From positions 48,113,616 through 48,177,615 of the forward strand of contig OZ038433.1 in NCBI GenBank assembly GCA_964036275.1: a DNA stretch of 64,000 nucleotides, given 5' to 3'. The stretch comes from Litoditis marina. Lineage: Eukaryota > Nematoda > Chromadorea > Rhabditida > Rhabditidae. Under the pieces are notes generated by a model that ran no database searches, was not told the DNA's origin, and saw nothing but the letters and a program-made list of their open reading frames with translations. Both the position numbers and the translations under genes were made by a program. Every line of letters begins with the position of its first letter. Position 1 is the first letter of the stretch. Positions 1-12,883 of the stretch are shown one piece after another.

Positions 1-447
1 CTATTTTACTTCTTGAGTTTTGCTTTTTTGCTAGCTAACTTGTTTTCAAAGACACAACGTCGTGTCTCACTGTTGTCCTGTGAATATTTTTTTTCTCACT
101 AACATCAAACTCAACTCGTCCAACTATTCGCTCTCAAAAACCAAGTTCTAGTTAACTTTCTTATCATAATAATTCGAACAGTGTACATTTTATTCCCCCC
201 TCCCCCCACTATTCATTAATGACTGAATCCACTGTACATTCTTCTTTTTTTGTGTGCATATCAAACTTGACAGGAAACACAAACGAACAATAACAAGATT
301 ATCTCTTTAACTATTTAGTATTTGTGAAACACTGCACTGCTTTCAGGTTTTAACCAACAGGTCAAAGGAAGACGAAAAACTTTCTTGTTTTCTCATAAAT
401 AACTATAAAACTTTGAACAAGCTAAAATTTTATACAATCCTTTCCAG
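1..447. other. Upstream region of the F-box gene, no gene seen
   Basis: AT-rich sequence with a C-rich run near 196-210 and no exon-like stretch. It ends in TTTCCAG at 441-447, directly abutting the ATG at 448. That sequence could be a trans-splice acceptor or a cis acceptor from an exon outside the window. Confidence 0.5.
441..447 (+). promoter_or_regulatory. Putative trans-splice acceptor at the F-box gene start
   Basis: TTTCCAG lies immediately before the ATG at 448 with no in-frame upstream exon visible. In nematodes this arrangement usually marks spliced-leader addition. Confidence 0.5.
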
Positions 448-3400
448 ATGTTACCCCGAAGAGAAGTTATTCACCGAGCTAACAGTTCAAATTTCTCGCC
501 AAGTCTCCCGGATGACGTCATTGAACAGATAATCGATAATTTCTCACCAGCTCAGGTTCGAACTTTCCCGAGTTTCTCCGGTTATAGCGGTATTTCTCGT
601 AACGAGTACTTGTAATATCAGCAAAATTAGTAAAATGAATGATCACGTGAAACATAAAGAGAATCAGGTGAAATACATCCTAACAAAACGTGTGTCAATC
701 TGCGATCGAGACTGCCTAATAATGTGTGTTTGTGTGTTTCAAGGAATCTATGAATATGTGAATACCACAGCAAAACGTTAGTCCTAACTTCATGTTTTCA
801 TTAGAAAATGATGCCCACGAAATTTGAGTGATTACTGTAACAGTCAACGTATTGGTGCAACGGAGTATGATACTTATCACCCATGAGTGTGGCAACTACA
901 GAAAAAAAACAAAATAATACCTCCCTCAGGAAAAGCGTTTATATTTTTTTACAAATTGAAAACTACTCTCAGTGATTATCTTTTCATTTCGTTCTTTCAT
1001 TTCAGCTATCAGCGTATGGCTGGTGTCGCGTGAATCGGGGATTTAGAAGTTTAATTCGACGTCGTATCTTCAAAGTGACGTCATTTGACGCTTCACAAGA
1101 AGACATTGTTGAATTTTTCCGGCCAGTTGTTCACTCCGGTCAGTTTTACAATGAAACATTGAACAGTTGTAATTGAAACATTTTTTCTGCGTAACGGCTC
1201 ATAAGCCTTTTACAATGGAGTTTTTTCCGCGTTTCAGTGTTTTACTCATGTTACAACTTTTTTGATCTGATTCAGTCAATGCTGCTGAGAAGAAAAAGTC
1301 AGAGTTATACATATTTGGCACTATAACCTTCACCAATAAATAATTGTTGCGCAAATAAGTGTGATAAATAAACTTCTCGTATTTTACAGTTTCGGTAATT
1401 TTATAGTTCCGAAGAAGATAAATTAGGTTATGCTTACACTGAACTTTTTCGTACTCTGGTGCCCTTTTGATGGTCATACGTGTTGGTGACGTTATATTAC
1501 CGAATTCAGGTGTTATAATTACTATGAATGTAACACGAACATTATATATTCACACAATGTACAATAGTTTTAGACTTTCAGGAAACTTTGATAACTTTCC
1601 TCAACACGCGAAGCTTCTGCAGTTGCTGTTACGTGATGTGCTCTCACATGTTCACGAGATGAGAGTCCCCTTCTGGTTTCTATCTTTAGGTCAGAGCACT
1701 TAATAATTATACTATGTTCAAATATTGTTATCATACTGGGTTTATTTCATATAAGTATTGTATTTTACTATTTTACATATAGTCGAAAAGCAGGGGTATA
1801 CTGTATATCGGACTTTGTGCTGTGTAATTACATATATATATATATATACGATTCGTTCCCAACTGTTCTGTGAGTCCGGTGGGCATAGTGGTTAGCGTCC
1901 GCACCCACCTAACTGTGGGATATACATATATGTATCACGTGAGACGGCAAGAGAAGTTTTGACGTTCTGAGTAAGTATGCTAGAAGATCCCGGAGTTCTC
2001 GTCCCATCCTGCGTCTCTCGCTAAGCCTCACTATTTCGCGTCTTATTCATCCCATCGAGATGTAAGAGCAGAGAAAAGGCGTATGTTGGAGGAGACGCGG
2101 GATGGGATAAAGGTGCCGGGATCTTCTAGCATACGCATTCTGAATCTTTTTTAATCTTTGGGGGATTGATTATGATGAAAGTGTCAAGCATTTTGAAGGT
2201 GCATTGAAACAAATTTAATGTTACTTTGATCTCTTAGACAACTGCATTTTCAACAGAGGAAACCGTTTTGGTTAATCGAATTACTCTCGATCGGTAGAAC
2301 TTTGTCTATTTCAGTTCACTGTGTTTGGGAGAAAAACGGGAAACCGGCTGGTCTCTGCTCCCTGAACCGACTGACCCTCCAAGTGGGAGCGAAGTCAGGC
2401 AGACTGGATCTGTCGAAACATTTGAGTCAACTAAACTCTTCCAGGTGCGGATTACCTGTTAATAGGGAAGAAACTACTGCCAATCAAGACACAGTCGTGT
2501 AAATTAGAAGAAACACATCAAAATTGTGACATTTTGTGAAGTTCAAGGTTTCTTCACGTTTTTTTTGTGTGTCTCAGTTATGGAATCAACAAAGAGTAAT
2601 GGGTTTTTTCAGTGGATTTTTCGGTGACCGAAAATTGAAAGAAGTTCATGTGGATATTACGGTGGATGACGAGGAACTGGTTACTTGCTGTGGACTGCGG
2701 GAACTACTTCGGAACATCAAGGAAGCGAGTGATGAGAAAAGTTGGTATCCTATCTAGGGGGACTTAGGCAGGGTCCATACTTTTTACGTCGGCGTATTAC
2801 GCCCGCGTACTTCGTATACAAATCATGATTATCGATTTACGTCGGCGTATTACGCAAAATTTTGGCGTAGCGTACTTCAAAAATATCGTCCATACTTTTT
2901 TCGGCGTAATACGCGAAAATCAAGTACGCCGCGTACTTGATTTGAGACGCGTTTTACGTTTGAAGCTTATAACGTTTTTCGAAAAACGCTGACGTTTTTC
3001 ATGAGTTAACTCAAAATATACATTATTTTATATTGTTTTCGTGAATTTTACTTTCCGATACTCACAATAATGTGTTCATTCAATGTTTGATAAGTTTTCA
3101 ACTAGTTAAGGTCAATTTTCGGTGTTTTCGAAAAAAATTTTGAAATTTTGAAAAACTTGGTAATTTTAGCATTTTAATAAGCTGAAACAATAGACATCAA
3201 TAAGAAATCAAACTTCGTTCATTTCTGACTAAAATCAGAATAATCAAGTTTATTAACGGGTTGGGTGAACTCGGCGTAATGCAACGCGTATTACGCCCCG
3301 CGTATTAAATCAGGACGTTTTTACATGCTTGTTGGCGTATTACGCCCGCGTAATACGCGCGCGTAAAAAGTATGGACCCTGCCTTAGATGGGGACAGAAA

Positions 3401-6400
3401 AACCACCTTAATTGAATTTATTTTTATGTTGTTCTAGTTTATGAATGAGACTCAATAAGGGAGCGGAACTAATGATAAATGTCTGACCTCTATGTGTTGG
3501 AAGTTCTAGAATTCAGTAGCGTCAATTCTGAGAAGTGCAAGACTAAGATACTTGATTATAAGGTTCTAAGGAAAAGAGTTTTGAGTTCAAAGAGTTCAAC
3601 TTGGTTGTAGAGGCTTATTATGCGATGTTGTAGAGTTTCTCTGGTTTGCGTTGTTGAAAATACTGCGGACACTAAATTGAGATTACTTACTTCTGAACTT
3701 CACTTTTTCAAACTTATATGGACAAACTTGAAATACACATAATGCTAAACACTTTCAGCCAGTTGGAATTTCACCATTCGCGATACAACCGTTATGGGTC
3801 AGGGATGGTTTGGACCCCTGGATCTCACGAAACATCGAAATAAGGTACACAATATAAACTTGGAGTGATAGTGTTTTAATAGACAGCTGTGTTGCTGTGT
3901 TCTAGTGTGTACATCGACGTAAAACGGGCTAAATGGTGATGATGAAACATCGCGGTGCGCATACCGTGATCTCGTGTGAAGGCTTCTATTCTCCTTGCGT
4001 ACTCAGCTAAAACGCGCGAAGCACACTTATAAATGTGCTTTCATGTTGTTTTCCCAGACCTCTTCATTATTTACTTTAGCTCGAACAGATAGACAACCGT
4101 TTTGATAGTCACAGAGCTATTATTTGTTTTCTTGTACGATCTGCGATTAAAACACTTGTAAAACTACTATGCTCGTAAACATTTGCGCCAATCTTGTGCA
4201 TGACCAATCGATAAATTCGAGAGAGCATGGAGGTTAATGAAGATGCAATCGGGCTAAGTCTACGTCTCTCTGATCTGCACACTCTCTCGTCGAGGCCGCT
4301 ACAAACGTGGCCGACCAATTGCCTTGTCTGAGTATCATAGGAAATGACATTGGCACGCTGCCGGAACATCACCAGAAATAACGACCCGGCCCTTTCATCC
4401 CTTCCTGCGTCTCCTCAAACACACGCTATTTCTCTGCTCTCTCATCCCGCCGGGATGTAAGAGACAAGAAATAGTGAGGCAGGGAGAGAAACGCAGGATT
4501 GAATTTTCTAGCATACGTACTCTGAGTAATTTGAAAAGGGCCATTTCATCAACAATATTCTCTTTTTACAGTCTTTTATCTGCTTTGTTCGTGTGCTTCT
4601 CGAACTCTCGATTTCAATCGATAAACTGATCATAATCGATGAGATGAAGCCCTCTCCCTATATGATGATAATGACAGGAACGAAACACCGAGCACTCTAC
4701 ATGTACCCCGAATTCAAGGTTGGTTATAAATAGTACGTATAACATTCAAGCATACTTGCTTCCAATCAGATCTACTACTTTTTCTCTCCTAATGTGTACT
4801 CTAAACTAGGCATCATTCTAAATGCAAGTGAATTCTTGCATTTAGGATAATGCCAGCCCTGATCTTCTCACTTGAATTCTCCAAATGTGTCGCCAGTTAG
4901 TGTTCTGCCACGCTATTTCTGATCAACATTACTCCAGCGTTTGAAATGATATCTCTGTTCAACATCACTCGAATGTTTCAGATGATATCTGTGCAACCTC
5001 ACTCAAATGTTTCAGATGTGTCGCCAGTTGGTGTTGTGCTATGATATCGGTCTGGTGGCACCCGTGTTCGCCCATGAAAATGACCGTTTTCTCCAGTTGA
5101 ATCGAGTGGAGGTGGACGAGTCTCATTTGCTGTACAAAACGGATTTCATCGAATATCTACGAAATGCAACAAGTTGGTTTTTTTGCGAATACTATGAACC
5201 TATTTCTATGTTATAGGTCTCATCTTTCTCCAAAGCAAGCCTAGACGATGTATAATATACTAGATGTAAACTGAATAGTCACGTAGAGTTGAAATTCTAA
5301 TGAGGCATCGTCCACTTTGTCATGCCACTTTTCTGAATTCTGCTGTGTTTGTAGTTTAATCCCATTGTTTTCGGTCGAAGTTCACAAAATGGGGCGTGCA
5401 TCGTAATCAAGCTACAACTAAGATTTGGTTACTCTCTATAACTGCTGTTTAGAAATTAAAAAATAACTTCTGTGGTGGCACTTTGTTTGATACTATACGT
5501 AGAAGTATTCGAATGTTTCGGCGAGTATTGAACTGTGTTTTCAACCCGGTCTGCTAGTTATTCTACTTTAGTTTCCATTTCGATTCCCCCAATAAAGACA
5601 GTAGATTGCCAAATGGGACTGAATTTGATGTAACTTTACTCTACTCAAATGTTGCCGTCACTGTATAATTAAATAATTAAATTTACTTAATCGTTAGTTC
5701 ACTGTATTTAAAACCTCAATAAACTTCTTAAGCATCTGCTGTTTCAGTTCCATGTAATATTACTGTGATCAACTCAATTTGAGTTAATTAGGCAATTTAC
5801 TTATTTCTATCTATTTAGAAACTAATTTGTTCGGAAATATTTCCAGATCTGGAGAAACTGTGTATAGTTGTTCCTTCTACCTGGACTCGACGGGTTTCCA
5901 ACTGTAAACTCGGATGTTTCTTCAATCCTTCATACGAATGTTTCAGGTTGGTTTAGTATTTATATCGAGCCTTTAAAACGGTTGGAAGTATATTAGTAGT
6001 AAATGTAATAGGATAATGGTGAAACGTAGAGTAACAACATTCTACAAATTCTAAGTGCATACTAATACAAAGTAACGTGTTTTCCTGTTTCACACGTTTC
6101 ACGCTACTGAACATTTCACTAGCGAATAGGGATGGATTGTTCAGGGAAGAACGAGCTGCACATACGTATAGATAACAAATTTGAAAACTACTACACATAT
6201 TTGATTATATCTACCGTGTCTTCATTGTAGAGAAAGGTCATTTTCTCAAAAAAATTTGTATGGACTCATCACCTCGTAAATATGCATCTCAAATTCCTAT
6301 GTGTTCAGTTCTAAATCAGGTTTTCTTCCCAAACTTATCAATTCGTATATATTTCCTGCTGTTCTATCAGTTTTACACATTAATTAATAAAATCTTTAAT

Positions 6401-6537
6401 TCGTCGCAAATTTGATTATTATACAGAATATTGATAAAGTTGTTGTTATTATTATTAGAAATCTGTTTACTTTCAGAGCGGATGGGTGGTGTTCCGTGCG
6501 AACGAAACTCCCCAACACCAAGTTTGAACTCATCTAA
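448..6537 (+). CDS. F-box domain protein, 10 exons, about 385 aa
   Basis: Exons read as 448-555, 1006-1138, 1582-1689, 2315-2444, 2613-2740, 3759-3844, 4572-4718, 5016-5172, 5847-5946 and 6477-6537. All phases match and the model closes on a TAA. Residues about 18-62 (SLPDDVIEQIIDNFSPAQ, then LSAYGWCRVNRGFRSLI) have the Leu-Pro start, hydrophobic spacing and trailing basic stretch of an F-box, the motif that docks substrate adaptors onto SKP1 in SCF ubiquitin ligases. The rest (mixed alpha/beta, several Cys and Trp, no LRR, WD or Kelch repeat) is not recognised; nematodes carry large divergent F-box families. The start is chosen because the ATG follows an acceptor-like TTTCCAG, consistent with spliced-leader addition. 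Intron 5 holds a 617-bp inverted-repeat element. Intron 7 holds partial copies of the exon 8 acceptor. The gene converges on the Cys-rich gene at 8598. Function beyond the F-box is unknown. Confidence 0.72.
1878..1935 (+). repeat. tRNA-derived repeat fragment (SINE-like)
   Basis: The stretch around GCATAGTGGTTAGCG resembles a tRNA A-box/D-arm. No matching acceptor stem or clear B-box follows, so this reads as a tRNA-derived repeat and not a tRNA gene. A similar A-box occurs at 54383-54450. Confidence 0.35.
1966..2143. mobile_element. Foldback MITE, family C copy 1
   Basis: Imperfect palindrome: the left end (GTATGCTAGAAGATCCC) is the reverse complement of the right end (GGGATCTTCTAGCATACG). 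The centre carries inverted CATCCC/GGGATG segments. Related copies are at 4381-4526 and 7845-7996. It lies in intron 3 of the F-box gene. Confidence 0.7.
2767..3383. mobile_element. 617-bp inverted-repeat DNA element with TTA duplication
   Basis: The termini are inverted repeats beginning GGCAGGGTCCATACTTTTTA and ending with its complement. TTA flanks both ends (2764-2766 and 3384-3386). Sub-terminal DNA is packed with alternating GCGTATTACGC-type motifs in both orientations. There is no transposase ORF, so this is a non-autonomous element. A 3-bp TTA/TWA target duplication suits PIF/Harbinger; that superfamily assignment is inference. It sits wholly inside intron 5 of the F-box gene. Confidence 0.8.
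4381..4526. mobile_element. Foldback MITE, family C copy 2 (left end eroded)
   Basis: It matches the family seen at 1966-2143: CTGCGTCTCCTC..., a central CATCCCGCCGGGATG palindrome, and the right end TTCTAGCATACGTACTCTGAG. The outer left inverted repeat is missing or degraded. It lies in intron 6 of the F-box gene. Confidence 0.6.
4885..5015 (+). repeat. Partial tandem copies of the exon 8 splice acceptor
   Basis: An imperfect copy of the first ~30 bp of exon 8 (ATGTGTCGCCAGTTAGTGTT) occurs at 4885, 131 bp before the used exon start at 5016. Between them a ~34-bp unit ending in AATGTTTCAGATG occurs twice, giving two TTTCAG acceptors ending at 4981 and 5015. Confidence 0.7.
5256..5352 (+). 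mobile_element. MITE family A, truncated copy
   Basis: Starts TATACTAGATGTAAACTGAA and contains the family core (TAGTCACGTA, GCACTTTGTCAT-like, TTCTGCTGTGTTT). It stops before the right terminus. Confidence 0.65.
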
Positions 6538-7844
6538 TCCATTATATTCTGTGTATATATGTATATTAACAATATTTTGTTCATGATTGATGTTTAGAAC
6601 AACTGTACAAAAATAATCGGGTGAACTTTTTCAACTATACCGCAAGTATCTAGGGTAACATGATTAGTTTCACAGGTGTACGTTACTGTACATACACTTT
6701 ATAGAAGAATTTTCGATTCTCTGTGTCTTTTCTGACTTCTCATCGCAACTATCCTAATCGTCCCCAGGCGCCGTAGCAATGCACACAACCTTATGAGAAG
6801 TTCATATAAGTTTCTCATGAGAAACTCATGAGCTACTCGTTAACTCTGATTTGTTGTAGCATATCAATTATTAAAACCTGATGAGAAGTTCGTGAGGTAC
6901 TGCTCACGAGGTATCTGATGAGGTTTTTAAGGGATTAGCACTACCAAATCAGCTCATTAAATCGTGAGAACTAAGTATAATTGTGTATATAATAGATTTT
7001 GTCTACATAATAAGCTTAAGAATCTATAATGAATGCTCTCATTGATACTATTCTCGTGGCTTTGTGGCTTTTTGTATTGTGCCGAATGAAATTCTGATAA
7101 CTACTTGTTTCACAGAAAATCAGTTGTTCATCTTTGTTATAGTTAATATAAAAATTGTTAACAGCCCACATAATAAAGTGAAGAACGCGCGCAGAGAGGC
7201 AAAGAAAACCACTCATACGTGAATGAATTATTGTAACGTGCAGTAAATATATTTTACCACGAAATTCATTAATTGAATTCGTTTCCAAAAACACAACACT
7301 TCCTATTGAAATCTTTTACGAACATTTTGAGGCTGTGACTTACCTGTAACACTTGTGTTCGATCCATTAAACCTCCTACCACCGACCCCCTACATATTTG
7401 TCATGCAACACTCAAGTGGTTATCTTATTTGTGAAATTCACATCCTATTTTTTCACTCTACACTATACGAAAAGCGGTTCAACTCTTTACAAGCTAGTTT
7501 AAAATTAGATTAGGAACATGGTCCGTTTTTAATCTTTCCGTTTACTGAAAACGTTTACTTAAAACTCGTGTTTATTCTAACAACGAAAGGTAGCCAAGAG
7601 GCTCTTGCTTGTTTTCATAATTATATGTCTGTTTCAGCCAACTAACTGAACTTTTCTATAGAATGTCTATAGAAAATGGAGGAAGGTTTCAAAACATTCC
7701 GAGAAATGGACTGACTCGGGTCCTACACACTAACACTGGTAGTGTTCAAATAAGCTGTGGTTTTATAGAAACTACACATAAGTCTCAAATATATTTATAC
7801 ACACGAATTCAATGTACACGTACAATACAATAAAATGTTAAAAT
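6538..7844. other. Intergenic DNA between convergent genes, no gene seen
   Basis: 3' flank of the F-box gene. Short inverted repeats built on TCATGAGAAACTCATGAG occur near 6790-6960. The small ORFs present have no family resemblance and no consistent splice context. Confidence 0.5.
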
Positions 7845-7996
7845 GAGTACGTATGTCAGAATATCCCAGTCTTCAGATCCCACACTGTGTCTCTCGCTTT
7901 TCGTACTATTTTGAAAACTTGGTATTCTCGGGATGTGAGAGCAGAGAAATAGCGTGTGTTTGAGGAGGCGCAGAATGGGATCGAAGGAACCCGATT
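7845..7996. mobile_element. Foldback MITE, family C copy 3
   Basis: Left end GAGTACGTATGTCAGAATA, internal GCGTCTC/GAGGCGC-type inverted segments and a CTCGGGATGTGAGAGC centre match the copies at 1966 and 4381, with more divergence. Confidence 0.55.
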
Positions 7997-8597
7997 TTCG
8001 TGAATACGGCCTCAATTCTCTATATTTTCTATGTAACAAAATGAGGTCATTGATGAGATTTTCGCTTACTAATCAATGAAAGTTGGTAGTTATTATTCCG
8101 AATGGGGGGGGGGGATTGTTCAGAATATGAAGAATGTGGAAGGTTCGATATATTGCAGTAAAGTTTGTGAATGTTTCATAGAATGTATAAAAGGAATGTG
8201 ATTTTAACCGCGGGGCTGATCGTATTTCAAATCCATTGTTCGAGATGTCAATTCAGAAAGCTCAAATGTTTCGAGGACCGCACTTTCTCCTTGTTTCTGG
8301 AAAAAAATCATGGTTGTATTTATTTTGTTCTATCTTTATTGTAACTCTTTTCTATAATTCAAGTGTTTTAAATTTGTTTTCTCCTTCGAATGAAGCATTG
8401 GATCGAGTTCTTCATAATAAAGTGGTAATCTATTTATGGAACATTTGTGAATATTTCAGCACAAGCAGTTCTTTAATTTTTTAAAGAAATGTACGATTCA
8501 CACATATCAAAAATCACCTCTGTTAGGGTCCAAAGTTTCTGCTGTCTCTGATAGATCAACCAACAAATCAATATCGACTATTCTTGAATGAGAAATA

Positions 8598-11500
8598 TCA
8601 ACAACTTACCCTACAAGCCACTCCTAGGGCCTTCTTCTCCTTTGGCAAGTTCCAGATGGTGTAACTGCCTGGGTTGACGAAGAGGGTATCATAACCCTGG
8701 AAAATCAATAATAATATTAAAATGTCCATGAAAAACAATAGGGGTCAAACTATTATAGGAGCACACAACAACAATTAGTTTGCGTGTTCTGTTTTTGTAG
8801 TATATAATGCCGATCTTACCACTGATCGAATTCTACTGTTTGTATAAATTCCAGACAATTAGCTCAACTGTAATTGAGAGAATTTTACATCAGCAACTCA
8901 CCCTGTATCTGTATATGCATCCAACTGTGTTCACTTGGGTTTTTTCTCCTTCCAGCTCGCAAGTTTGCTCTATTTTGGATTCGTAAGTAGAGAGATACCT
9001 GGAAATTCATAATAAAAATAATTCATTTTACAAATAAAACACCAGTTCTGTTCTATAGGTTGTTCGTCTAAATAGTAACTGGCTAGCAAACAGAGAACAT
9101 GGTACTTTTCCATTCCTGTTTGAGAAACGTTTCGAGTTGTATTATACTGTTTAGCACACATAACTTTACAGTTTCCTTATCGCTCGTGAGGTATAGTTTT
9201 GATCATTACCATGTGAAGTTGCGAGGTCTATATTTTGAGCGTGTTAATGTTTCACGCAGTCTACAAATTGGCTCACCATCTACATCCGATGACTCTTTCC
9301 ACTGCGGTTCCGTCTGTTTCTCTGGAAATACAACCAACTGGGCGATGTCCATAGGATGTCTGGCGGATCTGGAAAACATAGAACTCAAATGAAAAGTTGA
9401 AACTTTTAGAAACATGAAATTTTAAAAGAACCTCTACTTTGAATTGGTTTGAAACATATTCTTTTGAAATGAAAAAAAAGGAATCGACTGTATCTTCGAG
9501 TACTCTTGCCCTATCAATACCTCGAGCAACATTCAACTGCGCATTGTGAAAACGAAGTTTTGCGTGGTTTTATGTGAGCGATATTAGTGATACTATTTTG
9601 AGATTTAACTAATTAATAGGGAATCAGTGGAAATTTTGCCCTTTTTTACTTAAAAAACCAGCAAATCGAATTCCAACCCTTTCTGTGTTGTTTTTACTTC
9701 AACGAATACAATTTGTACTCCATATTGGTATACGGCAGACTAGAAGTAAATCGAATACTCACGTAAAGTTAGTATTTTAATGAGAAATCGTGCACTTTTT
9801 CATGCACGTTACTGAGTTGTGCTGTTTTTTACATGTTTCACGTGACTGTGCAACTGACAGTATAATATGTTCGACCTCACCTCGCACTGGTATACGGTAT
9901 GCTCTTTTCTGTATCTGTCTCCGTCGTAGAGATTCTTGTTCTGATAGACACAACCGATACACTTCTTCTGACATTTTCCGCCGTTGTTCTTGCAGTAGAA
10001 AATGTAGTCGCCTTCCTGAAAATGTTTGGAATTGAGTTATACTAGAAGTAAGTTGAATAGACACGTAATGCTAGCATTCTAATGAGGGGACGTGCACTTT
10101 GTCATTTCACGTTTCTGAGTGTTTAGCATGTTTCATGAGACTGTGTAATTGAATAACAGTATAAATGAATATTTTCCTCATATTCCGTAATACACGTGAT
10201 AATGTCAAGGAATATTATTCTTCCTCGTATTTACTACCTTTTCCCCTAACTGATGCCGTGTTTGGTTTTCTCAATCCTCGCTCAAACCAGCTCACCAAGT
10301 AGTTCTGTTCTACGTTTTCTACACTTGAATGTTGCACTCGAATTCGGGGTCAAACCAACTCACGGGCCACTGTTCTCCTATTTTGTAGTGTTTTCCTTCA
10401 TGGACACAGCCAACACTGCACATTTGTACAATTCCGTCGTATTTCTGTTTGCATTCGTACCTGAGAAAAATGATAAATTTGTGAACGTTTTAAAAATAAA
10501 AAATTTTCCCAAAAAAACTTTTCTTTAGTTTGGAAACCGGTTAACAAATGATATCAGGCTACTTTTCATGAGATTACAGTAGATAAGTTGTAGTTGATAT
10601 CGACTCAATGCATGGCATTATTTCCTGTCTCGACCGAAAAGTAAAACGGGTTCAAACTACAGATACAGCAGGATAAGGCGACATACACCGCATAGGTTTG
10701 CTTTGGGAAAAAGAGCCCTAAACAGCCACTTTTTCACGTGTTAGGATCGGAACCCACGTGTAATCTCCGTGATCGTAGGACTGTCCCAGTTTGATCTTCT
10801 TCTGTTTGTCGTGAGAAACACATGCATCAACTTTCAACTGGAGAAAACGCCCATCCTTGGTGCACTTGTAGTAATAAGTGTTCTGAAGTTGATAATCGTT
10901 GTATTGCTGATGAGAACAAGTACAGTTTGTGAAACACTTTGATCAGAGAAGGAATCTTATTCACTGTCTCGCTTGAAAAGAACAAAGTTTCTCTTCTGCT
11001 TTTACCTCTCTCCCTCGATTGTTTACGTTCAGAGAGGACTCTCTAAGCGTTATTGCTATATTATCAATAGTGTGTTCATTTTCGTGTATAGAGTCATGAA
11101 TGTGTAGGTTTTGTAACTATAATGAGGCTCGAGGAATCCTAGGAAAAGCGTGTAACTTGCACGTGAGTCACTGTTTCACGTGAACTATATATACATAAAC
11201 CATTTGCCAGTTTACCTTGGGATCAGTCCACTCTTCTCCTGCTTGTCGAACTTTTCCGTCCGAATCGACACAAGCGGTGTACTTGAATTCGAGATAGTCG
11301 TTGTCGCCTGAAGTCGTAAATCGGTTGACTGTTTCAGCAGTATTATATAACTCGAGTCAATCTCAAGGATTTTTGCTTTATAGCCCCAGTGTTTTAGAAT
11401 ATTATGTGAGCATGCAGTTTGTCTCTGTTCAATGTTAGAATATACGCAATTGTTTTCAGTAGTGCATCCATTACTGATAAGATATAAAGCGTTCTAATGT

Positions 11501-12808
11501 TCCAAGAGCATATTATAGCTCGGTTCAACTCCCTCAAGGAATTAGTTGTTAACTTACCAAGTACACAGGTGTTGATGTATCCGCCGTTGTCGAAAGATTC
11601 TCCAATCGATAGACGTTTTCCTTTGTCAGTGAAACATCCTTTTGGAGACAACTGTCCGCGATGACACTCGTACCAGTACTTTCCTGAAATGTACATTACA
11701 ATCATCTTTTTTTCAATTTTTCAATTGGTCCCTTTCGAACTTTGTTTGATAGTCTTGGTGCTTTCAATGTAATTTTGTCTAAAACACATCCATGTTGTCC
11801 GTTTTAATAGGCCCCTTCTTCATTTTGTTTGAGATTCTGGGTTATTTTAATGTAATTTTCTATACAACGCATAATAAGTACATTCAACCATTCTCGGTTC
11901 GCTATTTACGTTTTTATGTCATTTATTTCGTATGAACAGCATGTGTGCTATGATTCCGATATATAACCAGGGGCCATAACATTCAGGCGTTTTAACGGAG
12001 ACTGTTGTCCAAATACAATACATTACTTGGTTGCTCTCTTAAGCTTTAAACTTCTTAAATTAACTTATACCCTGTTCCACACGGTCGCAGGCTGTTACAG
12101 TAAGACTGAGAAACTTTCAATGATCTATCTAACATCACAAATTGCTGTTAAAACTCTCTACAACGATACTTAGCAGAGTTCTGCAGTACAACGTTTTCAG
12201 AAAGTTCAACTAGATACAGTGTCACCCCATGCATAAACTTAAGATCTTGAGAAACTTTATTGATTACTGTATTTCCTCACAGAGAGCGACAAGAGCTATT
12301 GCATACTGTAGCAGGCCACGTAAGAACTACGAGAACTATGCAATTATGAAACGAACCTCTGTCAACACGTTCTCCCTCGTTCCACCATTTGGCAGAACGC
12401 CCATTGCCACTCGACCAACATCTGGAATGAACAAGAAGTTATAAAAGCACTGTCTCAGGCGGGACTTGAACCAGGCCATCAAGCATGGCTGACGCTCGTG
12501 CTAACCACTCCACTAACCCCACTGATTTACTACCATATCCAGTCTAACGTCTACACGAACTACACTCTACACTGAACCGGAAGTAGATCACAAATGATTA
12601 TCTTAATGTGTTCATTTAACTAATACATCTTTGTCGTTACTGTTAGTTTCGACCGAGTTTCAACTACACTATTGTCTATTAGCTTTCTGCAGCGAAAAAC
12701 GGTCTCATCAATCTTACTTTTTTATCATGGTATCAATTGAAGTGTGACCCGCCGTGTGTTTTTATGACTGTAGAGAACAACCACAGACTGATAGGATGGT
12801 CAAATCAC

Positions 12809-12883
<75 letters not shown>

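Noticed and set aside
1199..1477. 92-codon minus-strand ORF
   Set aside because: Sits in an intron of the F-box gene on the opposite strand and has no recognisable features.
12060..12120. Exon-like segment in intron 1 of the Cys-rich gene
   Set aside because: Exon 1 (13774) and exon 2 (12421) join in phase to exon 3 without it.
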